Shown: positions 12,101 to 23,799 of the stretch, piece after piece | How positions within the stretch are numbered: position 1 is the first letter of the stretch | How the letters are laid out: each line of letters opens with the position of its first letter | Source: Eonycteris spelaea | Taxonomy: Eukaryota > Chordata > Mammalia > Chiroptera > Pteropodidae | DNA length: 64,000 nucleotides | Assembly: GCA_003508835.1 (NCBI GenBank) | Contig: PUFA01000068.1 | Coordinates: forward strand, 2,604,001 to 2,668,000 | Direction of reading: 5' to 3' | The notes under the pieces: model-generated | The model's database searches: none | What the model was told of the DNA's origin: nothing | The model's input: the letters and a program-made list of their open reading frames with translations, nothing else | Position numbers and translations under genes: made by a program

Positions 12101-13194
12101 ACATCTGTGGCATTAGATTTTTCCACTTGGCTAAGTGTTTTGATAGGAGCAAATTAGGAGTTGGGTAGAGTTCAAGGGTAGAGTTGACAATCAGGAGAAT
12201 AGGTCTTTGAAAATGTACAGAACCATTTATTATCCCATATGACCTCAGCCTTCACCCACTGAGGAGTAAGATGGTTTCACAAAAATAATCTCTAAGTTTC
12301 TGTCTGGGTCTAACACTATAGAATTCTGTAATTGGGAGAGCTATGATCTAAAGCAGGGTTTTTAAAAAATCCGGGCCTGTGCAAGAAGTCTATAATTGTA
12401 TGCAAAATATTTTATGTATACATGTGTCATTTTTTTTCTGGGGCGACAATACATGCTTTGAAAAGGTTAAATACCACTGATTAAGAAATCGTTGACTGCA
12501 ATGGTGACCCTAATCTCTACTGGGTCAACAGGAGCTGACACCTTTCTGAGTGCTTCAGGAGGGAGGTTTATAGACCAGCAGCTGCAAAAAAAGCCCTTGT
12601 TGCTTTTTCTCCACTGCCTTTTGTTAGGGCACACCTACAGGTCTGGTCTGCAATTTAAAAGGAAAGGCTACGAGGCTTTTGACTGTGTCCCATTTGTTCT
12701 GCATTAATATTCCCCTCCTCAGATTCTAAATGCAAGGTGAGAGTGTGGTCAGAATCTTTGTCAGTCTAGACTGTATACTTTTTTCCACATAAAAAAAAAA
12801 AATTCCTACTCTGAGAAAGCTACCTTGCAGTGCCCACTAGTTCTGCCCAAGTGGCCCGCACTGAATCCTCTGCGTAAGACCAGGAAATCTGGGCATGAAG
12901 CATGACCACTGGAAAAAGTCCGCCACTGAGGTCTAGGCCTGCCAATTACTACGATGCCTTTGCTCCTTGACGGGAGACGCCACCTGCGTTGTGGCTGGCA
13001 GGGCAGGCCTCGTGGGTGTGCAACATGGGCAGTGATTCATGTCCCCGTGCTTAGAAAGGTCTTTTGCTTTTTTCAGTGTTCTGTTGTTACTCTCTTGAAG
13101 TTCTTGATCACTTTTGTACAAAGGGCCACATATTTTTACTTTGCAATCGATTCTGCAAATTAAGTTGCTGGTCTTGAGTGGCTGTGTATAGTGA
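12101..13194. other. Intergenic, no recognised feature
   Basis: Contains an A12 run at 12789-12800. Nothing else repetitive or coding was recognised. Confidence 0.45.
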
Positions 13195-13400
13195 AGCAGC
13201 ACCATGTATCAGAAAGAGCATGAGCTCTGGAGCTGACAGTTGGAGACTGAAACCCCAGTTGTGTTACTTCCTAGCGGTGTGAGCTTCCGTAGGCCACTGA
13301 GCTTCGGTGTTCTTATATTGAAAATGGTGATCATGACATCCAACTCTCACAATTGTTAGGCCAATTAAACAGAATGTGATGAAGTAATTGGTAGCGGCTG
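13195..13400 (+). repeat. MIR SINE
   Basis: Reads AGAGCATGAGCTCTGGAGC, GTGTTACTTCCTAGC(GG)TGTGAGC and a degraded CTCAGTT/AAAATGGTGAT section: the MIR body nearly end to end. Confidence 0.8.
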
Positions 13401-13554
13401 ATAATGACAACAATGATTTGAAAACAACCAATCAGGAACATATGTAATACACTAATGCAAAAAGCAGATCAAAAACAAAACAAACAAGCCACACTCACAG
13501 ACTTTAAGGGCTGGAAAGAATCCTAAAGATGAGTGCCTAGGCCAAGTTGTTTCT

Positions 13555-13770
13555 ACCTTGTTTCTACCACAGCACTTTGAACATAGTGCCATTAGGGCCC
13601 CTAAAAATATTATAGTATTATTATCCCTCAGTACGCATCTTTTCCCCCAATTAAACTTTGAGCTCCCCAGAGCAGGGACTGGGTCCATCCTTTTAGAGAA
13701 ATCTTCAGTTCCTAGCACAAGGCCTGTAACAAAATGGATGCTTCATAAGTTCTTGTTGAAAAAGAAACTA
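13555..13770 (+). mobile_element. L2 LINE 3' end
   Basis: TTTGAGCTCCCCAGAGCAGG, GACTGGGTCCATC and TTCCTAGCACAAGGCCTG, then TTCTTGTTGAA at the 3' terminus. Confidence 0.75.
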
Positions 13771-13779
13771 ATTCATTAT

Positions 13780-13930
13780 TTTATTTTTATAGTTGAGGAA
13801 GATGAGGCTCAGAGAAATTAGGTGCGTTGCCCAAGCTCACAAAGCTTGTCCTTGGCAAAGTCAGGACTGGAGTCCCCTCTGTTGGCTTTGAAGGGATTGC
13901 CTGGGGGCCCCACAGGGACCCAGCCCTCTG
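13780..13930 (-). repeat. MIR SINE, antisense
   Basis: TTGAGGAAGATGAGGCTCAG, GTTGCCCAAGCTCACAAAGC and GTCAGGACTGGAGTCCCC are the reverse complement of the MIR core. Confidence 0.75.
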
Positions 13931-14514
13931 AGAGCTCCTAAACAGAGTCTTTATATCTTGCTGAGTCGCAATTACCAAATTATCTGTGAAATGTGTAAGC
14001 CTTTTATGTAAGTGTATATTTATTTATCTGGAGTAAAATATCAGAGGGGAAGAGCAGTCCCTGGAGCTAGAGTATACTTGTGCCTGTCCAAGAGAACTTC
14101 TGCAGAAAGCCATCCATCAGATCACCCTTACTTAGCTTGCAAGTCTACCACAGCTCAGGCTCCCCCTTTACCTTCCCCAAATCCTCCCATTCATGAGATT
14201 ATCTTCTGTGATGCTGATGTCCTGGATGTGATTGATCACCCACCACTATCTTTGGGGACCTTGAAGAGTGACCTTCTGGATGCATTTGTAAGGAACCAGC
14301 TTGGAAACAAAAACAAAAACTTGAAGGCATCCTCTGGTTGGCCTGAGATAAGGGGACCTCAGAGTCTTTTTTCATTAGCCTGGCAAAACAGTACAAACAA
14401 TAAAAAAATCCATAAGAAAATATTCTGCTTCCAGGGACTTAAAAGAAACTTCTCATTTCACCCTCCCCGTCAACATGATATCATCCCCATGTAAGAAAAA
14501 CAAATGTGTTTGTG

Positions 14515-14652
14515 AGAAGAGGAAAGGAAGGGAAAAAAGTAGAGAAGGAAAGGAGATTAACAGAGAAAGGGAGGAGGGACAAGGGAGGAGGAGGACAGCA
14601 GGGGAATAGATGAAGAAATAACAAAGAGACAGGAGAGAGAGAGACTGAGTGT
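14515..14652. repeat. GA-rich low-complexity tract
   Basis: About 135 bases almost entirely of A and G on the + strand, with irregular GGA/GAGA units and a short (GA)n at 14634-14646. Such tracts can adopt triplex DNA. Confidence 0.75.
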
Positions 14653-14774
14653 ATTTGGAAAGAGATGTGGAACTAATATTTACCTGAATAATGCCAAGAG
14701 GCTAAATCAAATTATCAGGATGAGTCAATCCAAATCACTTTGCTAAACTCAGCTGGTGTGATAATGATCCTCGC

Positions 14775-14960
14775 GCTGGGAAAGAAACAGCGGGGTACAG
14801 TGAAAGATCTGGGTTTGGGTTTTGGCACAGATGACAATATTTTGTGTGTGAACATGGACATATCATTTCAAATCCCAGGCCTCAGTTTTCTCATCCAGAA
14901 GTGGGGGAAATAGATGAAATGAGACATGTGAAAGTAATTTGAAAAAATAGAGTGTAACAC
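14775..14960 (+). repeat. MIR-containing block, copy A of a local duplication
   Basis: Holds a MIR (CTGGGTTTGGG, then CTCAGTTTTCTCATCCAGAA). It also shares non-MIR flanking sequence (GCTGGGAAAGAAACAGCGGG) with the block at 15794-15920. Confidence 0.65.
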
Positions 14961-15249
14961 AAGCAAACACAGTCTCAAATTTACACTCAAGCTGGATCCA
15001 TTCCATTTAAATCAAAACAGGCTTTGACGCGCCTCCAGCTCTGCTTTCCGTGGGCTCAGTAAAGTTTTCTACCTCGTGTTTTTACAATAAATAAATACAC
15101 AATCCAATGATCTCGTCACATCATTATGCTCAGGTGAACTCATTCCAAATCATGACTACAACTCTGAATTCAGAATATAAAAGGCAAAAAAGGCACACAG
15201 CTTTACCCACCATTGTTCAACACATTTATTACGGCGGGGAGGGCAGATC

Positions 15250-15440
15250 TGGCTAGGAATCCGATCTGGTTCATATGTCAGTTCTGCCACTCATGAGCCG
15301 TGTGATCACGGGCGAGTTTCTCAGCCTCACCACCCTCGCTCTTTCCACTTCTGATGTGGACGCTCCTCCCTCCCCGTGTTGTTACCACAAGGGCAAGTGC
15401 TTGGTGCAGCTCCTGGCATCTGTTAGACCCTCTGCCTGTG
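15250..15440 (+). repeat. MIR SINE
   Basis: TCAGTTCTGCCACTCATGAG, CCGTGTGATCACGGGCGAG and TTTCTCAGCCTCACC match the central MIR region. The 3' part is degraded (GGTGCAGCTCCTGGCATCTG). Confidence 0.65.
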
Positions 15441-15793
15441 CTGACCATGGCTGCCTGGAACAGAATAGCTGGGAAACACATGGTCCTGTCCCTTCTCCCT
15501 TCCTGTTTCATTCCTCTTACCCCATCCCCACTCCCACGCATTCAAGTGTCTTTCCAAATCCTCCAAAGCAAAGCCTTGGATCTGAGAGTCTGAGCTACTT
15601 ACGGCTTGAGAACCTTTCTGCGAAGACTTCAGATGGCAAATGAAACCTCTCCTTTCTGATTGTGTGTCTCTCCTGTGTGTCAGCGATGAAAACAGACTCT
15701 GGCTAACGTATAGAGAAGGGAATTTATTGGAGAGATGTTGGAGAATAGAGAGAATTCGGCTAAGAACGGATGGCAATTATGGGAGATTCCCAA

Positions 15794-15925
15794 GCTGGGA
15801 AGGAAGCAGTGGGAGAATGCAAAGACCTAGGTTTGAGCTTTGAACCAGATCACGTTTGTTGTGTTAACACAGACGTGTCATATCAAGTCCTAGACCTCGG
15901 TTTTCTCATCCAGAAGTGGAGAGTC
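15794..15925 (+). repeat. MIR-containing block, copy B of a local duplication
   Basis: GCTGGGAAGGAAGCAGTGGG, a degraded MIR core, then CTCATCCAGAAGTGG, a variant tail shared with copy A at 14775-14906. Confidence 0.6.
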
Positions 15926-17299
15926 AGAGGGTAAGGCCAAAGGAACCACAGCAATGGTGCCTTGGCAGGAACAGTTTGGTCAGCATGCCAATTCTGCTAC
16001 TTCTAAACAAATGACTTCCAGGTGTCTCTACGGATGACCACCAACCACACTCATGTGCTTGTATTGCTCCTCGGAGACTCCCAGGTCCAAGGAAGACCAC
16101 CGGGTGGGCTGAACCCAATTCAGCAGCCTATACTCAGACTGTGCCAGGGCCGGGGATTAGGCTGGGGAGAAGGTCTGGGGGAGAAAGATCCTGTCCATTT
16201 GCAATGTGGAAGGTCCTACCTCACACCAAGACAAAGCAGCCCTTAGAAGGAAAGAGGAACTGGATGACAGAGACCGATAATAAAATTATGACCAATGTCC
16301 ACTGCAGCTCAGAAGATCTTCAATCCACGTCTGAAGGTCAGGGAATCTAAGACCGTGCCTCGTGCATGGATGTCTTTTATTTGTGATCAAAGGGCTCAAG
16401 TACAGTGCCAGGATGTACAGCATTCATTGGTGTGGATAGGGAGGATCCAGCTGCGTCTGCTCATGGAACTTGGTTTTGGGCAGGGGTTGGGAGAATCGAC
16501 ATTAAATTAAAGCAAATAATTAGAAATGTATTAACATTGAAAAGAACACATGAAAAAAAAGTTGAATCACTTAAATGGTGAGTGACCAGTTAGTCAGATG
16601 GCTTTTGACTGATTTCCGTACAGCTGTTTCTCCAAACCTGTCCTCACTCAGAGACAGATGCTTCAAGCAGCACACGTGTGTTTCCCACACACTTTTGGCT
16701 CCCAGCAAACTCTCCCAAAGGCTGGGTGGCCGTGTCACTGCTCATTATGGTCCCTGCCTCAGGAACTGACATTCCACTTCTTTTTTTTTTTTTTCAGTAT
16801 CCTTCAAACCCTAATTATTTTTAAAAAATAAAAATAAATTCAAGACTCAAGACCAGCAGCTGAATGCCTTTCGTTGTTGTTGTTGGGGAAAGCCCAGTTT
16901 TCAGCAGAAAACTACCCTTGGCAAAAGCAGCTCCTGCCCTCCCCCGCTTTCTTTTGCCCCAAGATCAAGTGTTCTGATGAATCTCAGCAGCCATTGGATC
17001 CATTTCCTGACAGATGGTGACAAAACAGCAAGAAGATCATGATTAATTACCCCAATCCCTTCACTGCAAACAAACAGGACTGCCTCAGGGCCATTCACAT
17101 GGTCCACATTTACCTCCAAAATTTGATATGGGTTAAGTTAGAGTAAATCTTCACTTCTGTAAGGGGCTTCTTCTCGGTTTGTATAGAGCTTTACGGTTTG
17201 CTTGGAGCTTTCTAGTTTGCCCTTTTATACACATTATTTTATTTCATCCCCATGATAGACCACTAGACAACTCTCACCCTTCTCCTGAATTATTGTAAA
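15926..17299. other. Intergenic, no recognised feature
   Basis: Contains a T16 run at 16780-16795 and GTTGTTGTTGTTG at 16873-16885. Frames of 60-74 codons here look random. Confidence 0.45.
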
Positions 17300-17945
17300 T
17301 GCCTCCTACCTTTCTCAGTGTCCACTCTTTCTTTTTTCTTATTTTAATCGGGCTATACATACAATAAAAAGCATAAGTCTCTGTTCACTTTGATGAGTTT
17401 TGACAGCTATACACACTGCGTAACTGCCATGTACAACAAGATATAAAACATTTCCATCACCCCAGAATGTTCCTTCATTTTTCTTTCCAGTCAATTGCCC
17501 TTTCCCCTCGGGCAGCTACTTTCTGATTTCTACCACTGTGGATTACTTTTTCTGTGCATGGATTTCATCTCATAGCAATGGGATCATACAGTATATACAT
17601 TTCTGTGTCTTATTTTCCCTCCTATGGATTTAAAAATCATCTATGTTATGTGTATCAGGAGTCCCTTCCTCTTTATTGTTGAGTAGTATTCCAATGTATA
17701 AATGCACCACGATTTGCTCATAAGTTCATCTTTTGATAGAAATTTGTGGGGTTTCTGGGGGCATAATTTTTGCTATTACAAATACTGCTGCTATAAAAAT
17801 ACTTGTACAAATACTTTTGTGAGCATATGTTTTCATTTAGCTTGGATAAATACCTAAGAATGAAACTGCCAGGTCATAGGGTAGGTGTATGTTTAACTTT
17901 ATAAGAAACCACCAAATACTTCTCTAAAGCATTTTGTCAGATATA
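17300..17945 (-). mobile_element. Old L1 (L1M/HAL1-type) fragment, antisense
   Basis: Read on the + strand it shows the reverse complement of old L1 3' sequence: CAATGGGATCATACAGTATA, TTGTTGAGTAGTATTCCAAT, AATACTGCTGCTATAAA and TGAAACTGCCAGGTCATAGG. Frames are broken throughout. Confidence 0.8.
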
Positions 17946-18425
17946 AGAGTTGTCAGCATCCATTCCTGCTTCCTCCAGTCGTTTCTCCTCTAGGCTCCAG
18001 AGTAATCTATTCAAAACATAACCTTGATCCCATCACTTTTCTGCTTAAACCCTTTTAATGGCTTCTGACTGCCCTTAGGATAAAGTCCAAATTTTGTAAC
18101 ACAGCCTGCAAATTTGGCCCCTAGCTTTGTATTCAGCTACCGCTTCCCCCCTGTCTCCCTACGCCCTTGTATCTCTTGCATCTGCATCCATCCACGGAAT
18201 GAACACGTTTCCATTTCTCGCATGTGAAGCTCTTTCCCTCCCCAGGGCTTTTGTACATGGGCTCCCTTTTCTTGGACAGCCATTCTTCACCTATTTGCCC
18301 CTTTGCCCATTTATCCATCAAGTTTCAGTTTAAAAGTTACCTCCTCCAGGACTTTCTCTGCAGACTCAGTCAGTCACGTTCCCTGTTACCAGCTCCTGTG
18401 GCGCCTGGGCCCTCTTCTTAACATT
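17946..18425 (+). mobile_element. L2 LINE fragment
   Basis: CTTGATCCCATCACTTTTCT, AATGGCTTCTGACTGCCC, AGGATAAAGTCCAAATTTTG, CCAGGGCTTTTGTACATGGG and GTTACCTCCTCCAGGACTTT follow the L2 consensus order. Confidence 0.85.
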
Positions 18426-18439
18426 CACAGCATTGTTGT

Positions 18440-18648
18440 TGTTGTTTTTTTAATTACATGTATTTATTTCAATTCACAAATAGATTATACATTCACATGG
18501 TTCAAAAATCATTCAAAGATATATAGTAAAAAGTTTTATTTCCATCCCTGTTCCCATTTGCCTGGTTTCCCACCTACATTTAAAAAAAAAGAACCCCTTA
18601 CATTGGTTTTTAAAATCTTTCAGAGATTTTGTTAAATGCCAATACAAG

Positions 18649-18695
<47 letters not shown>

Positions 18696-19310
18696 TATAT
18701 AATTATTAGTATTACTAACACTGTTACATAATTTTATTATATTAGTATATAACTAATGCTATCGCTAATACTGTTCATGTTACTATACTATCATTACTAT
18801 TACATGAATACACTCTACATACCATCTTGAATCTTGCTTCTTCTACTCACCAATATGTCTTTGCTGTTTCCCATTTCAGAACTTAGCAAACTTCCTATTT
18901 GTCACCGATGCCCAGTGTTCCACTCTGTGGTTGATCCAGCCTATGCTGATGATCATTTAAGTTATTTTTAAACTTTTGCTATTATAAAGAATGCTGCAAC
19001 GATAACACTCATATGGATGTTACTTTTAATGAGTGTGAGAACACCTGAAGTACCACTTCTTAGAAACAAACTGCTGGTACGAAGGGTCTGTGAGTTTGTA
19101 TTTTAACAGATTTTGGCAAATTACCCTCCATGGAGTTGTACCCCTTTCTGTTCCCACCTGCAACAGACAAGCATACCTGTTTCCCCTTGACTTCACCCAC
19201 ATGTGTTGCAGAACATTTGGACGTTTGGCAATCTGAGAGCAGGAGAACATTACCTCAGAGTACTTCGTTTTAGTTTGCATTTCTTACTTACCAGAAACTA
19301 AGCATCTGGT
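18440..19310 (-). mobile_element. Old L1 (L1MC/HAL1-type) fragment, antisense
   Basis: ACATGGTTCAAAAATCATTC, TTCCATCCCTGTTCCCATTT, GCTATTATAAAGAATGCTGC, TTTTGGCAAATTACCCTCCA and TTAGTTTGCATTTCTTACTT are typical of old L1/HAL1 3' regions read backwards. A CA microsatellite interrupts it. Confidence 0.8.
18654..18694. repeat. (CA)n microsatellite
   Basis: About 20 perfect AC dinucleotides. The minus-strand frame across it is only a repeat shadow. Confidence 0.95.
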
Positions 19311-19804
19311 AGGATTTGTTGTATTGTTAATTACTTAGCACAGTGCCTCACGTGTGATAGATGCCCAGTATATCTGTTGATATAATAATAAACGTGTATT
19401 ATATATTAATACATGAGATGATGCATTATATCCTGTATATGTATCCTTTATGTATTAAAATATAGTAAGCACATGTGTTATATATATATGTATACACACA
19501 CACACACATATAAAATTGTTCAATGGATGAAAAAACTGAATATGATCAAAAAGGTTAAGGTGAAGTGATTTAGGACACACAGTGGAGAATTTCTGGCATC
19601 AAGTATAGCGAGCTTCTTAGCCTATGCAGCTCTATTATTCTAGGGTAGTCCAGAAAGAGAAAGGAGAGGAGATGTCATTAAAAAGTGGAAGATAAAATCT
19701 TAGCTCCGCCTTGCTCTCGATACTACTGTCAAAATAATTTAGATGACTCCAGGCACCCTATTCAAAGTCGACTAGAGAACACCCTGCTTAGGGTCAGTTT
19801 CTGG
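19311..19804. other. AT-rich intergenic stretch
   Basis: A TATATATA/CACACA mixed tract lies at about 19480-19512, and ATAATAATAAACGTG-type AT-rich sequence runs from 19380. A MIR/L2 tail-like phrase (CACAGTGCCTCACGTGTGAT) lies at about 19340. Confidence 0.55.
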
Positions 19805-19960
19805 GGTCTCATAACTGTATTTGGTTACAAACATGGCCTTGGGGGTCAATCATACCCGGGCATGAATCTCAGCTTTGATATTAGCTATAAGACTGTCTTC
19901 TCCCTAAGATGCGATTTCCTCCTTGGTAAAAAGAAAATGACAACACCTATCTCTACTAGA
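19805..19960 (+). repeat. MIR SINE, diverged
   Basis: CCCGGGCATGAATCTCAGCT, AGCTATAAGACTGTCTTCTC and TTTCCTCCTTGGTAAAAAG correspond to the MIR centre with several small deletions. Confidence 0.55.
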
Positions 19961-20529
19961 AACCTGGAGGCTTCTGCTCAGTTCCTCCAACAACTCTCAT
20001 GCCTGTTCATACTCATGACTCCAGGCTCCTGGCAGAGCTGATTGGACCCAGGGTGCACTGACTCAAGTTAAGTCAGTCAAAATCTCAAAGGAATTTGGGG
20101 AAGAATCCAGAGTCTCTGTTAATCCTTGGTCTGGGAAGTAGGATGAGACCATGACTGGGTAGCACTATTTGACTGCATGTTGGAGTTTGAGGGACCCCCA
20201 ATAAGCACCCCTCATTTCTTTGCCTCACTTCAGAGCCAGTTCAGGGTGGATGAGTTTATGGCTGAGGAAGAGCAACACACCAGCTTTTTATAAACATGGC
20301 TTAATGTGGCCATGCCAAACCCATAAAATTCACTCAGCAAAGGCTGGGAGCATAACCCCAATGGCGTCCTTGTACTCAGAAATGAGGAGGGTCGTCCTAG
20401 CGTGGAGGTGCAGGGAGAGGCAAGGCCGAGAGACAATTCTCCCCAGAGAAGTAACTCCAATCGTCTGGCTTCTGACTTCCAGCTCCTGCACCGAGTCTCT
20501 TCTGAAGCCCAGCCACACTTCTTGCCTTT

Positions 20530-20712
20530 CAGTTTTCTCAGATGTACATTCTGTATAATGATGTGTCCCCCTATATTTAATTATTTCATGTGGGTCCTGT
20601 TATTGGTAACCAACAACCCTTTATTAGGACTCTAACTCACACAATTGTTGTGAGGTTTAACAGAGAAATGAATATGGGGCACCTAATGTGATGAACCCAA
20701 TAAATGTTTCAT
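20530..20712 (+). repeat. MIR SINE 3' half
   Basis: CAGTTTTCTCAGATGTACA, TAACTCACACAATTGTTGTG, AGGTTTAACAGAGAAATG and CCCAATAAATGTTTCATTTT. Confidence 0.65.
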
Positions 20713-20737
20713 TTTATATATATATATATTTTTTTAT
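20713..20737. repeat. (TA)n / T-rich microsatellite
   Basis: A short TATATATATATATA run followed by seven T, directly after the MIR tail. Confidence 0.8.
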
Positions 20738-20909
20738 GGGGGAGGGGGTGGGACAAAGCTCCGAGCCTCAGTCAGCCAACTCGTTTTCGGTTTAAACATG
20801 ACACCAAACAAACCCTAAAGTCTTGAAATTTCTACTTAAGGTCAAACGGCCATATAAAGTAGTATATTTGCTGTGAAAACATTGTCGAAGACGTATCTGT
20901 TGCAAGCTG

Positions 20910-21130
20910 GGAAGACAGTGTGGGGAAATAGCTGGAGCCAGACATGCTTGGGTAGTAATTCAGGCTCCGACACCTACTAGCTGGGAAGGCTTACAAAAGT
21001 CATTACCTCAGTGAGCCTGAATTTTCTCAACCGTAAAAGAAAAACCTAATTTGTGTGGTTGTGGTAAGCACTAAATGTGCTGCTGGCATATAGTGCAGGC
21101 TCCGTGCTTGGTAGGTATTATGGTAATCGC
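20910..21130 (+). repeat. MIR SINE
   Basis: CTGGAGCCAGACATGCTTGG, CACCTACTAGCTGGGAAGGC, ATTTTCTCAACCGTAAAAG and GCTCCGTGCTTGGTAGGTAT: a near-full MIR. Confidence 0.8.
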
Positions 21131-21353
21131 CCCAATACTCCCAAGAAGACCCTCCTTGCTGCCTGCCTAATTGCATTTCCCTTCTTACCTGGGGTTCAGA
21201 ATCAAATTTAAACCTTAGTCATGGCGACCCCGTTAATGTTTTAAGGTTGTCATATTGTACATCCTTTTTCCTGACTCTTGACTTTCTACTTCTGAAGCTT
21301 ACCAACCAATGAGATGGCGCTTATCAGCCTGACCAGACCAGGGTGTGTGGATA

Positions 21354-21380
21354 TGTGTGTGTGTGCACACACACACGCAC
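21354..21380. repeat. (TG)n(CA)n palindromic dinucleotide tract
   Basis: A TG run switches directly into a CA run, giving a perfect 22-base palindrome (21355-21376) of alternating purine and pyrimidine, a Z-DNA and cruciform-prone arrangement. Confidence 0.85.
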
Positions 21381-22054
21381 GAGTTTCAGGGAAACAGTTA
21401 TTTTTCAAGGCAATTCCCACTTGGGTAACTCCCTGCCAAAAGAAAATGTAAATCACTTTTCAGTCCAGCGTCCCCAGGCTCTGAAAACTAGTCCAAGAGA
21501 AATTTAATCTTGGTCTACATAACAGACACCGGGAAGCCAGCCAGCAAACTTTTGTTTTGTGTTCTAAGAAAATTTGAGAGAAATGCAACGTGCTCTTTGT
21601 CAAGTGATGTCTGTGGTGATCACGCATGGCCCCAGTGGACTAAGGACTCACCCCAGGAAAGGACCAGAGTTTGTTAGGTAGGCTGAGCTAAAGGCAGCCT
21701 TTGAGGGGTCATCTCCCCTGTGTGACTTGAAAGTGGCAGAAAATACTAAGGAATGAAACGCTGAGCGTCAGCATCCAGGACGTTGGTTCTAAAAATGTCA
21801 CAGATCAGAAGCTGTCACGGGTGCAACGGGAGTGGGGAAATGGGGGCGGGAGGGAAACTGGGAGATGAGCTGGGACCAGATCACAGAGGGAAGGGAGATT
21901 GAACCTTCCCCTAAAGGCTGCAGGGAGCCCTTGGACCATTTTAAACAATAGTTTTTTTCTTTCCTGTTCTACGAACTCAATATTGATTGAACTAGGAGTC
22001 AGGAGTTTTCTCATTATCATATAATTACTGTAATAATACTTGAAGGTATATTTT
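21381..22054. other. Intergenic, no recognised feature
   Basis: Nothing coding or repetitive recognised. A G-rich patch, GGGGAAATGGGGGCGGGAGGG, lies at about 21835-21855. Confidence 0.45.
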
Positions 22055-22180
22055 ATTACTTTTCTTTTCCAGTTGAGTAAACTGAGACTTAGAGGGTAGT
22101 GAAATTGCCTAGATTACCCGACTAGGTGGAGCCAACACTTGAACCCCAGTCCAAGAGCCTTCAGGCTCAGTCTTGCACTT
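22055..22180 (-). repeat. MIR SINE, antisense
   Basis: TTGAGTAAACTGAGACTTAG, TTGCCTAGATTACCCGACTA and CACTTGAACCCCAGTCCAAG match the reverse MIR core. Confidence 0.75.
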
Positions 22181-22889
22181 TCTAGTTTGGCTCCAAGGCA
22201 AGGGCAGTATCTTATTTATTCATCGTTGTTTTTCCTACCCCTCCCTGTGCTCCTAGCTCTCCAAAATTTAGTAGAATTTGTGGGGGTTGAAAAAGTCAAA
22301 CATTACCTCACCATTTTTTTTTTTTTCTCCAGAAGGCCCTGTAAGTGGTTGTAGGAACTGGCAAAGTAAGTGCACTTTGAGGCCAGAGGCCCTGTTCTCC
22401 CCTTCTGAGCACATTCCCCTTTCCCCTCCTGTCCAAGGGAGAGGAATTCTGCCCATGGGAGCTGTCTCAGGTGCCGAGTGCTCGCCCTGACCTTTCCGTG
22501 CCTCCCTGACACATTCCTGCATCTAAATCAGAACTGGTCAATGTTTCACTCCCCCTGCGAGCCTCCCAGCCATATCTTCTGAAGCTGGTGAACAATTAAC
22601 CTCCAGCAGCTCTTGATCTTCTGTCCTCAGAAGGCTCCCAACGCTTTACTGCTGGGTGTCAATGATCTACTAAACCTGAGAGGCACCCCAGGGTTTCTCT
22701 CCAGTCTTCAAGAAACTCTTACATACATTTTTACAATGATTCTGATGATATATGATTCTTCCAAATAAGGAAATACATCTAAAGGAACGCTGGGCAGAAG
22801 CACCCACACCAACTCCCGAATTATATTTTTTCTGTTAGAAATTCTTACAAAGAACCAAAGGAAGGGACAAAGGTCTCTTAACTCGTGCA
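22181..22889. other. Intergenic, no recognised feature
   Basis: Contains a T14 run at 22313-22326. The overlapping 69-84 codon frames around 22268-22522 on both strands look like GC-rich chance frames. Confidence 0.45.
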
Positions 22890-23015
22890 GGGTTTCTCTT
22901 TTTCATTTATAAAGTGAGGAGAATCATTCTTCCCTCTTACATTTATTTATTCAGATTAAATGATAATGTATGTAAAACTTTTGGGCCCAGGGTAGAAATT
23001 AATACATATTCATAC
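22890..23015 (+). repeat. MIR SINE 3' half
   Basis: TCATTTATAAAGTGAGGAGA, ATTAAATGATAATGTATGTA and AACTTTTGGGCCCAGGGTAG resemble the MIR segment after the CTCATCTG box. Confidence 0.55.
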
Positions 23016-23074
23016 TTAAGAAACTGTAGCCTAAAGTTCATAAAACCACGGAAAGCCAGAACTGGAGACACCTG

Positions 23075-23165
23075 ATAGAACTTCACATTTTACAAGCGAG
23101 GAAGCCCAGAGAGAGAAGTCTGAGATATATTCAGTGATCTTTTGGCCAGTTGGTGGCCTGTTTTC
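23075..23165 (-). repeat. MIR SINE fragment, antisense
   Basis: TTTACAAGCGAGGAAGCCCA and GAGAGAGAAGTCTGAGATA resemble the reverse MIR. Confidence 0.5.
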
Positions 23166-23475
23166 TAGTTAACTCTGCCTAGTAGAAATACAATCTGTAA
23201 GCCATCCATGTAATTTTAAAAGTCTTAGTAATCACATTAAAGAATAAGTACAGGTGAAACTAATTTTAATAATATATCTTATTTAACCCAATATATGTAG
23301 TATATTATCATTTCATGTAATCTATAAAAATTATTAATAAAACATTTTATGTTTTTGTACTAAATCTTTACATCTTGTGTGTATTTTGCACTTACAGCAC
23401 AATTAACTCAGACTAGCCACATTTCAAGTGCTTAATGTGGCTCCTTGCTACTGTGTTGAATAGTGCAGTTCTAGT
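23166..23475. mobile_element. MER-type DNA element, family name uncertain
   Basis: GGTGAAACTAATTTTAATAA, TTTAACCCAATATATGTAGT, TTACAGCACAATTAACTCAG, GACTAGCCACATTTCAAGTG and GAATAGTGCAGTTCTAG belong to a common mammalian repeat containing the phrase CTAGCCACATTTCAAGTG. I recognise the type but am not sure of its family name; a non-autonomous DNA transposon is most likely. Confidence 0.65.
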
Positions 23476-23799
23476 TCAATTCAAGTCAGCAAACATTTTG
23501 GCCACTTATTATATGCCAGGCACTCTATTGAATGTAAGGATATGAAGGTGAAGAAATACAGCAGAGGACTAGGCGGGTAGCCTTGGAAACCATAAACATA
23601 ACCCAAGGCAGATAGTGCCTCCCAAGCTAGACTGCTGAATTACTCATCCGTGTTCATCTGAACAAGTCAAGAAGTACTCTAAGAAAAATGTCTATACCTT
23701 CAGGGCATTTTCCTCTGCTCAGGTAGCAGAGGATAGAAAAGTATTTATTGGTACCTAGTGACCTTTACGTCTTGGACATTGTGTTCCGCACTGAACAGG
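23476..23799. other. Intergenic with a short ancient-repeat phrase
   Basis: ACTTATTATATGCCAGGCAC at about 23503-23522 is the widespread old-repeat phrase. The rest is unclassified. Confidence 0.4.

Noticed and set aside
14012..14494. 160-codon + strand open frame with a protein-like stretch (DADVLDVIDHPPLSLGTLKSDLLDAFV)
   Set aside because: No domain recognised, no promoter, splice or poly(A) context, and a competing minus-strand frame at 14199-14396. Probably chance, though a homology search of this stretch would settle it.
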